DNA from: Azoarcus sp. L1K30
GTDB taxonomy: Bacteria > Pseudomonadota > Gammaproteobacteria > Burkholderiales > Rhodocyclaceae
Direction of reading: 5' to 3'
Length of the DNA stretch: 59,787 nt
Assembly: GCF_018122735.1 (NCBI RefSeq)
Contig: NZ_JAGRRD010000001.1
Span: forward strand, 2,406,423-2,466,209
Of this stretch, positions 11,227-21,446 are shown piece by piece. A program made the position numbers and the translations under genes. The notes under the pieces are model-generated. The model had not been told where the DNA came from. It ran no database searches and saw nothing but the letters and a program-made list of their open reading frames with translations. Numbering within the stretch: the first letter of the stretch is position 1; every line of letters begins with the position of its first letter.

Positions 11227-11544
11227 TCAGACGGCGAACACCTGCTTGACCCGTAATGTCTCACCGCGCTCGATCAGGCCGATCAGGCGGTCGATGTTCG
11301 GATGCTTGCCCGGGTTCATGCGCGCATCCTCGGTATGCTCGGCATACAGCTCCAGGCCCTTCGATGCCGCCTCGGGCGTGATCGCACCATGAATCTGGGC
11401 CAGATGGTTGTACACCGCCAGCGAACCGCCCTGGCCGGGCTTGTTCTCGATGGTCGCGACCACCGCGTCCGCCGCGTCGATCAGGTTGATCGCGGCCAGG
11501 TGGGATACCTTGGGCAACTGCTTGAGGTTGTCGGCAAATGCCAT
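11227..11544 (-). CDS. DUF2322 family protein
   Basis: A 105-residue soluble protein starting MAFADNLKQLPKVSHLAAINLID. The pattern (VATIENKPGQGGSLAVYNHLAQ and HTEDARMNPGKHPNIDRL) is what I recognise as DUF2322, a small family of unknown function in beta- and gammaproteobacteria. No catalytic motif, signal peptide or membrane segment is visible. A GGAG lies 9 nt before the ATG. It is downstream of purB but separated from it by a clear terminator, so it is probably transcribed alone. The family call is from memory of the pattern. Confidence 0.75.
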   Translation of the reverse strand: MAFADNLKQLPKVSHLAAINLIDAADAVVATIENKPGQGGSLAVYNHLAQIHGAITPEAASKGLELYAEHTEDARMNPGKHPNIDRLIGLIERGETLRVKQVFAV

Positions 11545-11566
11545 CCTTCATCACTCCGTTCTCGAT

Positions 11567-11592
11567 AAAAAACGCCACCCCCTCGGGTGGCG
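11567..11592 (-). terminator. Rho-independent terminator after purB
   Basis: On the minus strand, an 8-bp stem CGCCACCC/GGGTGGCG with a 4-nt loop (11573-11592) followed by six T residues (11567-11572). Confidence 0.92.
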
Positions 11593-11631
11593 TCGAATTC
11601 ATGCCGGCAATCCGGCCAGCATCCTTGTGCC

Positions 11632-13074
<1,443 letters not shown>

Positions 13075-13140
13075 TCAACACCCGGCGGCGGCTGGTGCGT
13101 CAGCACCGCCTCCAATGCTCAATCCAGGAGAATTACGCGC

Positions 13141-13524
13141 GTGAGTACGTCAGACGCCTATCGCATCGCGGTCGAAGCGGTCGCCGAGTTCATTCCGGCT
13201 CAATCCAATCCCGACGAGGATCATTTCGTCTTCGCCTATCACATCACGATTCGCAATACCGGTACCGTACCGGCACGACTGGTGAGCCGCCACTGGGTGA
13301 TCACCGACGGCACCGGCAAGGTGCAGGAAGTACACGGCCAGGGCGTCATCGGCGAGCAGCCGGAACTGGCGCCGGGCGAAGTGTTCCGCTATTCGAGCGG
13401 CTCGGTGCTCGAGACCGCAGTAGGCACCATGCACGGCAGCTATCAGATGGAAGCGGCCGACGGACATCGCTTCGAAGCAGAAATTCCTCCCTTCATGCTG
13501 GCCATGCCGCGGGTATTGCATTAA
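13141..13524 (+). CDS. apaG: ApaG protein (DUF525)
   Basis: A 127-residue protein with the immunoglobulin-like ApaG fold: YRIAVEAVAEFIPAQSNPDEDHFVFAY at the start, then LVSRHWVITDGTG, HGQGVIGEQPEL and FRYSSGSVLET. ApaG is linked to cobalt/magnesium resistance in Salmonella, and the domain recurs in F-box and PDIP proteins; its biochemical role is unsettled. Translation starts at GTG 13141 with AGGAG 10 nt upstream. The gene is divergent from purB and here not beside ksgA-apaH, its enterobacterial neighbours. Confidence 0.93.
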   Translation: MSTSDAYRIAVEAVAEFIPAQSNPDEDHFVFAYHITIRNTGTVPARLVSRHWVITDGTGKVQEVHGQGVIGEQPELAPGEVFRYSSGSVLETAVGTMHGSYQMEAADGHRFEAEIPPFMLAMPRVLH

Positions 13525-13663
13525 GCAAGCGGCAGCAGCGCGGCGATGCATGCCGCCGGTCCAAGCATGGCGCGCAATGCGAACGGGCCGGACTTGCGGC
13601 CCTGAGACCGGAAGCACGACCCGTTTTCGCCTCGGGCCCGATGGCCCGCTCGCCCGCGTCAGA

Positions 13664-14980
13664 TCAGACGAAAGTGTCTGCCATCAGCGACCTGAACCAC
13701 TTGTTCATCTGCTCGTAGTTGTTCTTGGACGGCGCAGCCGCCTCGCCCGACGCATTGGGCACCACCTTCATCGTCTGAGTGGCCGGATCGTATCCGAACA
13801 CGGCCGTTAGCCACGACGCGGTGTTCGAGGTAATCGGCGAGTAGCAGGCCGAATTCGTCACCGGCGACGGATCCGGCGACATCCCGGCAAACAGACGCGT
13901 GATTGCATCGGCACAGACCTTGGCCTCGGCATTTGCGATATGGCCGGCCTTCGGCTGTGTCGTGGCGCTCGCGTCGCCGATGATGTGTACCGACTCCGCA
14001 CCCGCGACCGTTGATTGATACGACAGCACGTCGACACCGGCCCAACGGTCATTGACATTCACCAGCCCCGTGTCCGCTGCGATACTGCCTGCCCGCTGGG
14101 ACGGGATCGGATTGATGACGCGTCCGTTCCAGGCCCCCATGGTGGTATAGACCATGCGATTCGCGCGGTCGATGTGGTCGATTTCCGCGTTTGGAATGTA
14201 ATCGATGACGCCGCGATGGATGACGTCGAATGCATTCTGGAAGGTGTGTGCTTCGGCCATGATCCCCGGATTGGCATCGAGCACCACCACGCGTGCGCCA
14301 GGACGGTTCTTCTTCAGCCAGTCGGCAACGAGGCAGGCTCTTTCGTACGGCCCCGGTGGGCAGCGATACGGCGCCTTGGGAATGGTCATGACGAAGGTCT
14401 CGCCGGACTGCATGGCGCGGATCTGCTGACCGAGCAGGGTGGTCTGCGCACCGCCCTTCCACGCGTGGGGGAAGAGTGTATCGTAGTCCCCGGCATCAAG
14501 CCCCGGCAGCATATCGAAGTCGATCCCCGGCGCCACCACCAGCCGATCGAAATCGAGCACCTTGCCACCTGCCAGCCACACCTTCCTGCCTGTCGGGTCG
14601 ATGTCGACAACCGAATCGTTCTCGACGGCAATGCCATAGTTGGCCTTCAACGCGTCGTAGCCGAAATAGAGCTCCTCGATGGTGCGCTGCTGGTTGAGCA
14701 CGAGGTTGCTCATGATGGACGAAATATAGAACGATGAGCGTTCGACCAGAGTGACCTGGACGCCCTGCCCGCCCCACAACCGCAGGAACTTGGCGACCGT
14801 CGCACCGCCCATGCCGCCTCCGATTACGACCACGCGACCATTTGCGCCGGTGTTGCCCGGCACACCCGACGACGGCGTCGAGGACGAACGACTGCGCTTC
14901 TTGTCGTCTGCCAGGGAGAGCGCCGGAACACCGGCCACGGCAGCGACACCACACATCTCGATAAACTGTCTACGCTTCAT
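13664..14980 (-). CDS. fccB: Flavocytochrome c sulfide dehydrogenase, flavoprotein subunit
   Basis: A 438-residue periplasmic FAD protein that oxidises sulfide and passes electrons to a c-type cytochrome. It begins with a twin-arginine-like signal (KRRQFIE), then a Ser-rich linker (about 27-47), a dinucleotide-binding GGGMGG (54-59), a second nucleotide-binding region and the C-terminal FCSD flavin-binding domain. Cys207 (RCPPGPYERAC) and Cys379 (NSACYSP) sit where the redox disulfide is expected. At the position of the cysteine that binds FAD covalently in Allochromatium FccB, this protein has Ser (FYISSIMSN). A strong AAGGAG precedes the start, 30 bp after fccA. Confidence 0.88.
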   Translation of the reverse strand: MKRRQFIEMCGVAAVAGVPALSLADDKKRSRSSSTPSSGVPGNTGANGRVVVIGGGMGGATVAKFLRLWGGQGVQVTLVERSSFYISSIMSNLVLNQQRTIEELYFGYDALKANYGIAVENDSVVDIDPTGRKVWLAGGKVLDFDRLVVAPGIDFDMLPGLDAGDYDTLFPHAWKGGAQTTLLGQQIRAMQSGETFVMTIPKAPYRCPPGPYERACLVADWLKKNRPGARVVVLDANPGIMAEAHTFQNAFDVIHRGVIDYIPNAEIDHIDRANRMVYTTMGAWNGRVINPIPSQRAGSIAADTGLVNVNDRWAGVDVLSYQSTVAGAESVHIIGDASATTQPKAGHIANAEAKVCADAITRLFAGMSPDPSPVTNSACYSPITSNTASWLTAVFGYDPATQTMKVVPNASGEAAAPSKNNYEQMNKWFRSLMADTFV

Positions 14981-15010
14981 GCTGATATCTCCTTATTCGA
15001 GGTATGCGGC

Positions 15011-15478
15011 TCAGCGGCCGACATTGGCAAAATAGTCGGCCAGCAGACGCAACTGCTCATCGCTGTAGCCGAAGGCATGCACGCGCATGATCCCTTTGTC
15101 GTCCTCGTACTTGCTGCGCATTTCAGTGAGCTCACCGATGATTTCCCGTGAGGACTCTCCTGCCAGGGAATCAAACCCGCCGTTGCGCCCATCCGTGCCG
15201 TGACACTGAAAGCAGTTCGACGCAAGGAGGCGCCCCGGATGCCCCACAATCGCCGATCCTGCACTGGTCCCTGCACTGGAAGAAGTGCTCGCAGCGGCAA
15301 GTGACGACTTGTCTTGCTTACTGCTCGTCCTGACTTTCTTCTCCAGGCGGGAACTCACGGTATAGCCCGACTCGCTCGCGCCCTCGCTATCGTCGTCCCG
15401 ACCTTCGGCAAATGCTGCTGTGGTAGCACACAGCACGCCCACGGCCAGCAACCCCGCCTTCCACGTCAATCCATTCAT
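15011..15478 (-). CDS. fccA: Mono-haem class I cytochrome c, FccA-like electron acceptor
   Basis: A 155-residue exported cytochrome. The signal peptide ends at about AFA-EG (24/25), an unusually long Ser/Lys/Asp-rich stretch runs from 25 to 78, and a single haem domain follows with CFQCH (Cys89, Cys92, His93) and a likely axial Met131. Some purple sulfur bacterial FccA subunits carry two haems; this one has one. The second of two close ATGs (15478) is chosen because GAGGAG lies 6 nt before it and touches the first. It is upstream of fccB and co-transcribed with it. Confidence 0.88.
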   Translation of the reverse strand: MNGLTWKAGLLAVGVLCATTAAFAEGRDDDSEGASESGYTVSSRLEKKVRTSSKQDKSSLAAASTSSSAGTSAGSAIVGHPGRLLASNCFQCHGTDGRNGGFDSLAGESSREIIGELTEMRSKYEDDKGIMRVHAFGYSDEQLRLLADYFANVGR

Positions 15479-15829
15479 GTCCATCTCCTCTATGTGCGAG
15501 AAAAAAACCCACGCCTACTGCATATGAACTCTAGCAGCAAAATTACGCAGCGTGTGACAAAAACCCACAATTAACACATGGTTACTTTATCCGGCAGACG
15601 TTAACGACAGCTGAACGCCACCGCCTTCCGACTCAAATCCGCCCGGCAGCCGCAGGCTCAGACGGGTGCGCAATCGACGCGCGCGCCGCCGACGGCCGTT
15701 TCCGCCCTTGCCACAGCTCGCTACGGCGGGGATTGCAGACGAACGCAGGATGGCAAATACTCCGTCACTTCTTCATCGACCGTTGTCGCACCAGGAAACC
15801 TGTACATGTACCGACGGGCAAGCTGATCC
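15479..15829. other. Divergent intergenic region fccA/ubiB
   Basis: About 350 bp without a supportable gene. The fccA side is AT-rich for this genome and holds the extended -10 described separately; the ubiB side is GC-rich with no clear promoter. I see no RNA gene or repeat. Confidence 0.6.
15528..15536 (-). promoter_or_regulatory. Candidate extended -10 promoter of fccA-fccB
   Basis: On the minus strand, TGC precedes TAGAGT (15528-15533), 50 bp before the fccA start. A TTGTCA further upstream (15555-15560) is 21 bp away, too far for a standard -35. Confidence 0.45.
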
Positions 15830-17518
15830 ATGTGGGCCGAAGCTGTCAGCGCCGTACGTGATCTCGGCCGCCTGCATGACATCGCCCGCGTCCTCGTGCG
15901 CTATGGCTTTGGCGACCTCGTGCGCCGGATCGGATTGGCCGGTGCGCTGGAGCGTGCAGGACGGGCGCTGAAATGGAACGATGCCGACACGTTTGCACAG
16001 ATCGCCCCACCAATGCGGGTGCGGCGCGCCCTCGAAGAACTGGGGCCCAGCTTCATCAAGCTTGGACAAATTGCGTCAACACGTGTCGATCTGTTCCCGC
16101 CCGAATGGACAGATGAGCTCGGCAAGCTGCAGGACGCGGCGCCCGCGCTGCCCTACACAAGCATCCACGAACAATTGACTCACGCGCTGGGCGCGGCGCC
16201 GGAATCGATCTTTGCGCGACTGGACACCACTGCACTGGCCGCGGCATCGCTCGCCCAGGTCCATCGTGCCTGGCTTGCCGACGGCACCGCGGTCGTCCTC
16301 AAGGTCAGACGCCCTGGCATCGGTCCGACGATCGAGGCCGATTTGCGCCTGCTCGCGCGTCTGGCCATGATCATCGAGGCCGATGCGCCCGAGCTGAGGC
16401 GCTATCGTCCGCGCGAAGTCGTACGCCAGTTCTCCCGCTCATTGCGCCGCGAACTGGATTTCTCCGCGGAGGCCCGCAGTGCCGAACGCATCGCGGCGAA
16501 TTTCGCCCACCGTCCCGACATCGTCATCCCCCGTATTCACTGGCAATGGACGAGCGAGCAGCTCAACGTGCAGGACTGCATCGAGGGCATCCCGGGGCAC
16601 CAACTGATGGCGGCCGAGGCCGCCGGGCTCGACCGCAAGCTGCTCGCACGCCGGGGGGCGAATGCCGTGCTGCAGATGATTCTGGAGAACGGCTTCTTCC
16701 ATGCCGACCCGCACCCCGGCAATCTCTTCTACTTGCCGGGCAATCGCATTGCTTTCATCGATTTCGGCATGGTCGGGCGCCTGAGCGAGGCCAGGCGCCA
16801 TCAACTGGCAATGCTCTTGGACGGTCTGGCCAGTCGTGATTCGGCGCGCGTCGCCGACATCCTGCTGGACTGGAGCGGCAACGGCAACGGCGACCGCGAC
16901 ATGGATGCCCTGGAGGAAGAGATCGATGCCTTTGTCGACCAGTACCACGGGGTTCCCCTCAAAGCGCTCGCGCTTACCGCCATGCTCTCGGATCTGGTCA
17001 CGATTCTGCGCGAACACGAACTGGCGCTTCCACCGGATCTCGCACTACTGATCAAGACCTTCATTACGCTGGAAGGACTGGGCCGCCGCCTCGATCCGGA
17101 CTTCGACATGGTGGCCGAAGCGAAGCCGTTTCTGCAGCATCAGTTGCTTGCCCACACCGCCCCGACCGCCATGCTAAAACGGGGTTGGCGCACAGTTGGA
17201 AGTTCTCTCGAATTCGTCTCGGGACTGCCGCGCGACCTGCGCCAATTGTTGCGCGCGGCACGCCAGGGCACGCTGCAGGTGAAGGTCGATGTCGTGCCGC
17301 TACAGCGATTCGGCGAACGCCTCGACCGCGCCATCAGCCGACTCGCGCTGAGCATCGTGACCGCGGCCCTGATCATCGGATCGGCGATCATCCTCACCGT
17401 TGATCGGGAAGCCGCCTTGCCGGGAGGCATCTCGTTCGGCTGGCTGGGCTTCGGCGCCGCCGTCGTCGGCGGCCTGTGGGTATTGCTGTCGATCTGGCGG
17501 GCGACCCGTCGGGACTGA
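15830..17518 (+). CDS. ubiB: UbiB/AarF/ABC1 family atypical kinase
   Basis: A 562-residue membrane-anchored protein-kinase-like ATPase needed for ubiquinone synthesis in relatives. It has the family signature FIKLGQIASTR (KxGQ), an Ala-rich nucleotide loop (ALAAASLAQVHRA), the ADPHPGN catalytic loop and IDFGMVG metal-binding motif. Two hydrophobic segments lie at the C-terminus (about 508-528 and 538-557). The length fits UbiB. The neighbours are not other ubi genes, and the adjacent fccAB pair is a cytochrome/flavin system, so a general AarF-like role cannot be excluded. Confidence 0.88.
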   Translation: MWAEAVSAVRDLGRLHDIARVLVRYGFGDLVRRIGLAGALERAGRALKWNDADTFAQIAPPMRVRRALEELGPSFIKLGQIASTRVDLFPPEWTDELGKLQDAAPALPYTSIHEQLTHALGAAPESIFARLDTTALAAASLAQVHRAWLADGTAVVLKVRRPGIGPTIEADLRLLARLAMIIEADAPELRRYRPREVVRQFSRSLRRELDFSAEARSAERIAANFAHRPDIVIPRIHWQWTSEQLNVQDCIEGIPGHQLMAAEAAGLDRKLLARRGANAVLQMILENGFFHADPHPGNLFYLPGNRIAFIDFGMVGRLSEARRHQLAMLLDGLASRDSARVADILLDWSGNGNGDRDMDALEEEIDAFVDQYHGVPLKALALTAMLSDLVTILREHELALPPDLALLIKTFITLEGLGRRLDPDFDMVAEAKPFLQHQLLAHTAPTAMLKRGWRTVGSSLEFVSGLPRDLRQLLRAARQGTLQVKVDVVPLQRFGERLDRAISRLALSIVTAALIIGSAIILTVDREAALPGGISFGWLGFGAAVVGGLWVLLSIWRATRRD

Positions 17519-17541
17519 CGACCGGTCTCGCCAGCGTGCGT

Positions 17542-19449
17542 TCAGAACTCGACCTGGGCGCCCAGCTCCACCACCCGGTTGTCCGGAATGCAGAAATAGT
17601 CGGCGATGCTCCCCGCGTTGCGAAACAGTACGATGAACAGCTTTTCGCGCCATGGCGCCATGCCCGAACTGTGTCGCGACACCAGCGTCTCGCGCCCGAC
17701 GAAAAACGAGGTATCCATCATCTCGAACGCGAGCCCCCTGGCCGCACACTGTGCCAACGCAGCCGGAATATCCGGGTCTTCCTTGAAGCCGTAGCGCACG
17801 AGCACGCGCCAGAAGCCATAGTCGAGCGCCTCGATCTCCAGCCGCTGCGCGTCCGCCACGCGCGGGATGTCTGCCGTCTCCACCTTCAGCAGGACGACGC
17901 GCTCGTGTAACACCTTGTTGTGGTAAAGATTGTGCAACAAGGCACGTGGAACACCTTCGAGCCAGGGCGTCAGAAACACCGCCGTGCCGGTCACACGCGG
18001 GGGCGGATCGTTGAACAAGGATGGAATGAATATGTCGAGCCCCATCGTCTCCACACGCACACGTTCATTCAGCACACCACGTCCGCGTTTCCACGTCGTC
18101 AGCACGGTGAATATCAGCGCCCCGATCAGCAGCGGAAACCAGCCCCCGGCGAGGACCTTGACCATCGTCGCCGAAAAGAATGCGATGTCGACGGTAATGA
18201 AGACGCCGATGAACACCAGCGACTTCACTGCACGCCAATGCCACAGCGAATGCACCACCACGAGAACGAGAACGGTGTCGATCAGCATCGTCAGCGTCAC
18301 CGCGATGCCATAAGCCGACGCCAGCGCGCTGGACGAGCGGAATCCGATCACCAACGCGATCACGGCACCCAGCAACATCCAGTTCACGCCCGGCACATAC
18401 ACCTGCCCGATCTCCCGTTCGGAGGTATGCACCATCATCATGCGCGGCGCGTAACCAAGCTGGATCGCCTGACGCGTGAGCGAGAATGCGCCGGATATCA
18501 CCGCCTGGCTGGCGATGATGGTGGCCAGGGCGGACAAGGCCACCATCGGATACAGGAACCAGTCGGGCACCAGAAGGAAGAAGGGGCTGCTGACCTTGGC
18601 CGGATGATCGAGAATCAGCGCCCCCTGTCCAAGATAGTTCAGGTACAGCGCCGGAAATACAACCAGGAACCAGCTCAGCTTGATTGGCCGTCGGCCGAAA
18701 TGCCCCATGTCGGCATAGAGCGCCTCACCGCCAGTAATTGCCAGCACGACCGCACCAAGCGCAAGCCATGCCACCAGGGGCTGGGTGGCGAAGAAGTGCA
18801 GCGCCCAGTATGGATTGAGCGCGCCAAGGATTTCGGGATGCAGCCGTATGCCGCCGACGCCCAACAAGGCCAGCACGGCAAACCAGCTCAGCATGACAGG
18901 ACCGAAGATGGCGCCGACACTGCCGGTGCCCCTGCGCTGCATCACGAACAGGCCCACCAGCAGGACCAGGGCAATGGGCAGCACGAAAGGCCTGAAGGCG
19001 GGAGTTGCCACTTCGAGCCCTTCCACCGCGGACAGCACCGAGATTGCCGGCGTAATCATTCCGTCGCCGTAGAATAGGGCCGCACCGAACACTCCCAGCG
19101 TGGACAGCCACCACGCCTGGCGCCCGGGTTTGACCGCACGCAGGGCAAGCGAGGTTAGCGCCATGATTCCGCCCTCGCCATTGTTGTCGGCGCGCATGAT
19201 GAACAGCACGTATTTTGCCGACACCACCAACATCAACGCCCAGAATACGAGCGACAGGATGCCGTAGACGTTCTCTGGCGTCACCGGCACCGCGTGCTCG
19301 CCATTGAACACTTCCTTCAGCGTATAGAGCGGACTGGTGCCGATATCGCCGTAGACGACGCCAATGGCCGAGACGACAAGCCCCGTCATTCCGGCCTTGT
19401 GCGCCTGTGTTGTTGCGCCCGCTGGCGCCTTGGGATCAGGCTCGGCCAT
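17542..19449 (-). CDS. kup: Low-affinity potassium transporter Kup
   Basis: A 635-residue K+/H+ symporter of the KUP/HAK family. About twelve membrane segments follow the signature SAIGVVYGDIGTSPLYTLKEVF; GDGMITPAISVLSAVEG is also present. A cytoplasmic C-terminal domain of about 190 residues ends the protein. The ATG at 19449 (MAEPDPKAPAG) is preferred over an upstream GTG at 19485, but no convincing ribosome site supports either. The gene converges on ubiB with 23 bp between the stops. Confidence 0.95.
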   Translation of the reverse strand: MAEPDPKAPAGATTQAHKAGMTGLVVSAIGVVYGDIGTSPLYTLKEVFNGEHAVPVTPENVYGILSLVFWALMLVVSAKYVLFIMRADNNGEGGIMALTSLALRAVKPGRQAWWLSTLGVFGAALFYGDGMITPAISVLSAVEGLEVATPAFRPFVLPIALVLLVGLFVMQRRGTGSVGAIFGPVMLSWFAVLALLGVGGIRLHPEILGALNPYWALHFFATQPLVAWLALGAVVLAITGGEALYADMGHFGRRPIKLSWFLVVFPALYLNYLGQGALILDHPAKVSSPFFLLVPDWFLYPMVALSALATIIASQAVISGAFSLTRQAIQLGYAPRMMMVHTSEREIGQVYVPGVNWMLLGAVIALVIGFRSSSALASAYGIAVTLTMLIDTVLVLVVVHSLWHWRAVKSLVFIGVFITVDIAFFSATMVKVLAGGWFPLLIGALIFTVLTTWKRGRGVLNERVRVETMGLDIFIPSLFNDPPPRVTGTAVFLTPWLEGVPRALLHNLYHNKVLHERVVLLKVETADIPRVADAQRLEIEALDYGFWRVLVRYGFKEDPDIPAALAQCAARGLAFEMMDTSFFVGRETLVSRHSSGMAPWREKLFIVLFRNAGSIADYFCIPDNRVVELGAQVEF

Positions 19450-20030
19450 CGTCACGCGCGCTGTCCATGGTCCCGCATACTGCACAGCGGCTCACCCGTT
19501 AAGCCGGTGCGCGGCATGATCGGCTTCAAATTGCCCCCCACTATCGTCATTTTGTCGTCCGATCACGATTGGTTTTGCCGACGGCTGGCGCCCCTTCAGG
19601 CGCGGCCCTGCTTGTATGCGCTGCAGCATTCTGCCTGAAGACAGCTCTGTTTGCGGTGTGGCCACTCGCCAGCCGTTGCCGCCGCGCAACGACACCGATC
19701 TCGCCGTACTTGGCGAAGTCCGCGTGCAGAACGTGAACAGACCGAGAGCGGAAGCCTGCTTCACACGCGATGTCGGGGGGCGCACAGAACGCGGCGTTGG
19801 GCCCACGCTACCTCAGCTCTCGAAATCCGAGGGCGCGAGCCGCTCGAGAGCATTTCCGCCTTCGCCCGGCTGACCGCAGTGATCTGTTTCGCCTTCATGT
19901 TTTACTACAATCCACTTGTCGCCCCAGCCTTCACCGGTCCGATGGCGGCAGGACATACCCGCTTCATTCTTGTAGGCGCGCCTTCGCAGGACGCACCCGT
20001 AATCATGGCAGCAACTCCTGAGGCAGTTCG
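19450..20030. other. 581-bp divergent intergenic region kup/eutB
   Basis: The longest non-coding stretch in the window. Short open frames exist on both strands, but none has a recognisable product or a good start site. It contains an 8-bp inverted repeat CTTCAGGC/GCCTGAAG (19594-19601 and 19633-19640) and a TACAAT (19906-19911) that could be a -10 for eutB. I looked for a cobalamin riboswitch, since the EutBC enzyme needs B12, and found no convincing B12-box architecture. Confidence 0.5.
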
Positions 20031-21446
20031 ATGAGCGGATATCGTCACACGGTCGGCCAACGCAGCTACGATTTCGAGAACCTGCGCACGCTGATGGCGC
20101 GCGCCACACCCGAGCGTGCCGGCGACCTGCTGGCCGGCGTGGCGGCAGCCAGCGCCACCGAGCGTGTCGCCGCGCAGATGGCGCTGGCAGAGGTGCCCCT
20201 GCGCGCCTTCCTCAGCGAGGTGCTGGTGCCCTACGAAAGCGACGAAGTCACACGGCTGATCGTCGACACCCACGATACCGAGGCCTTTGCGCCGGTCGCC
20301 CACCTGACGGTGGGTGACTTCCGAAACTGGCTCCTGTCCGACGAGGTCGATGGCGCGACGCTGGCCCGGCTTGCGCCCGGCCTGACGCCTGAGATGGTTG
20401 CGGCTGTGAGCAAGCTGATGCGCAATCAGGACCTGATCCTGGTCGCGCGGAAATGCAGGGTCATTACGCGCTTTCGCGGCACGCTCGGCGAGGCCGGCCG
20501 GCTGTCCACCCGGCTGCAACCCAACCATCCCACCGATGACGCGGCAGGGATCGCGGCCAGCATTCTCGATGGCCTGCTCTACGGCAGCGGCGATGCGGTC
20601 ATCGGCATCAACCCGGCAAGCGACAACCTGCCACAGGTAATGCGCCTGCTAGACATGCTGGACGGCATCATCGAGCGTTATGCCATTCCCACCCAATCCT
20701 GCATCCTGACCCACGTCACCAACACGATCGCCGCCATCGAACGCGGGGCGGCGGTCGACCTCGTGTTCCAGTCCATCGCCGGCACCGAAGCCGCCAATCA
20801 CGGTTTCGGAATCGATCTCGCAGTGCTGGGCGAAGCGCGCGATGCGGCGCTGTCGCTGCGCCGCGCCGCCGACTTCGACGGTCACCCCGGCGATAACGTC
20901 ATGTACTTCGAAACCGGCCAGGGCAGCGCACTCTCATCCAATGCGCATCATGGCTGCGACCAGCAGACCATTGAAGCGCGCGCCTATGCCGTCGCACGTC
21001 ATTTCAAGCCCCTGCTGGTGAACACCGTCGTCGGCTTCATCGGCCCCGAGTATCTGTTCGACGGCAAACAGATCATCCGCGCGGGCCTCGAGGATCACTT
21101 CTGCGGCAAGCTGCTGGGCCTGCCGATGGGCTGCGACGTGTGTTACACCAACCATGCCGAAGCCGATCAGAACGACATGGACGTACTGCTGACACTGCTC
21201 GGCGTGGCGGGCTGCACCTTCGTGATGGGCATTCCGGGCTCGGACGACATCATGCTCAATTATCAGACCACCTCCTTCCACGACGCCCTCTACGCGCGCA
21301 AGGTGCTGGGACTGCGTCCGGCACCGGAATTCGAGGCCTGGCTGCAGCGCATGCAGATCATCGCCCCCGGTGAAGGCTTCCGTCTCGAGTCGGGCTTTCC
21401 CGGCGCGTTCCGGCGCGCACTCGGTCATGCCTCGGAGGGGCCATGA
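20031..21446 (+). CDS. eutB: Ethanolamine ammonia-lyase large subunit
   Basis: The catalytic subunit of the adenosylcobalamin-dependent enzyme that splits ethanolamine to acetaldehyde and ammonia. The 471 residues cover the whole TIM-barrel family. Conserved stretches include LQPNHPTDDAAGI, GINPASDN, FQSIAGTEAANHGFGI, FETGQGSALS and MGCDVCYTNHAEADQND. The stop overlaps the eutC start (ATGA). There are no microcompartment, reactivase (eutA) or aldehyde dehydrogenase genes beside it, so this is the free-standing type of system. Confidence 0.97.
   Translation: MSGYRHTVGQRSYDFENLRTLMARATPERAGDLLAGVAAASATERVAAQMALAEVPLRAFLSEVLVPYESDEVTRLIVDTHDTEAFAPVAHLTVGDFRNWLLSDEVDGATLARLAPGLTPEMVAAVSKLMRNQDLILVARKCRVITRFRGTLGEAGRLSTRLQPNHPTDDAAGIAASILDGLLYGSGDAVIGINPASDNLPQVMRLLDMLDGIIERYAIPTQSCILTHVTNTIAAIERGAAVDLVFQSIAGTEAANHGFGIDLAVLGEARDAALSLRRAADFDGHPGDNVMYFETGQGSALSSNAHHGCDQQTIEARAYAVARHFKPLLVNTVVGFIGPEYLFDGKQIIRAGLEDHFCGKLLGLPMGCDVCYTNHAEADQNDMDVLLTLLGVAGCTFVMGIPGSDDIMLNYQTTSFHDALYARKVLGLRPAPEFEAWLQRMQIIAPGEGFRLESGFPGAFRRALGHASEGP

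Noticed and set aside
13585-13647. Two GC hairpins between apaG and fccB as terminators
   Set aside because: Stems are only 5-6 bp and lack a following T-run on either strand.
19450-20030. Possible cobalamin riboswitch upstream of eutBC
   Set aside because: A GCCACT-like string occurs near 19660, but I could not find the B12 box or the surrounding conserved elements in order.
19492-20034. Short open frames on both strands between kup and eutB
   Set aside because: No good ribosome sites, no recognisable domains, and composition typical of open frames found by chance in GC-rich DNA.
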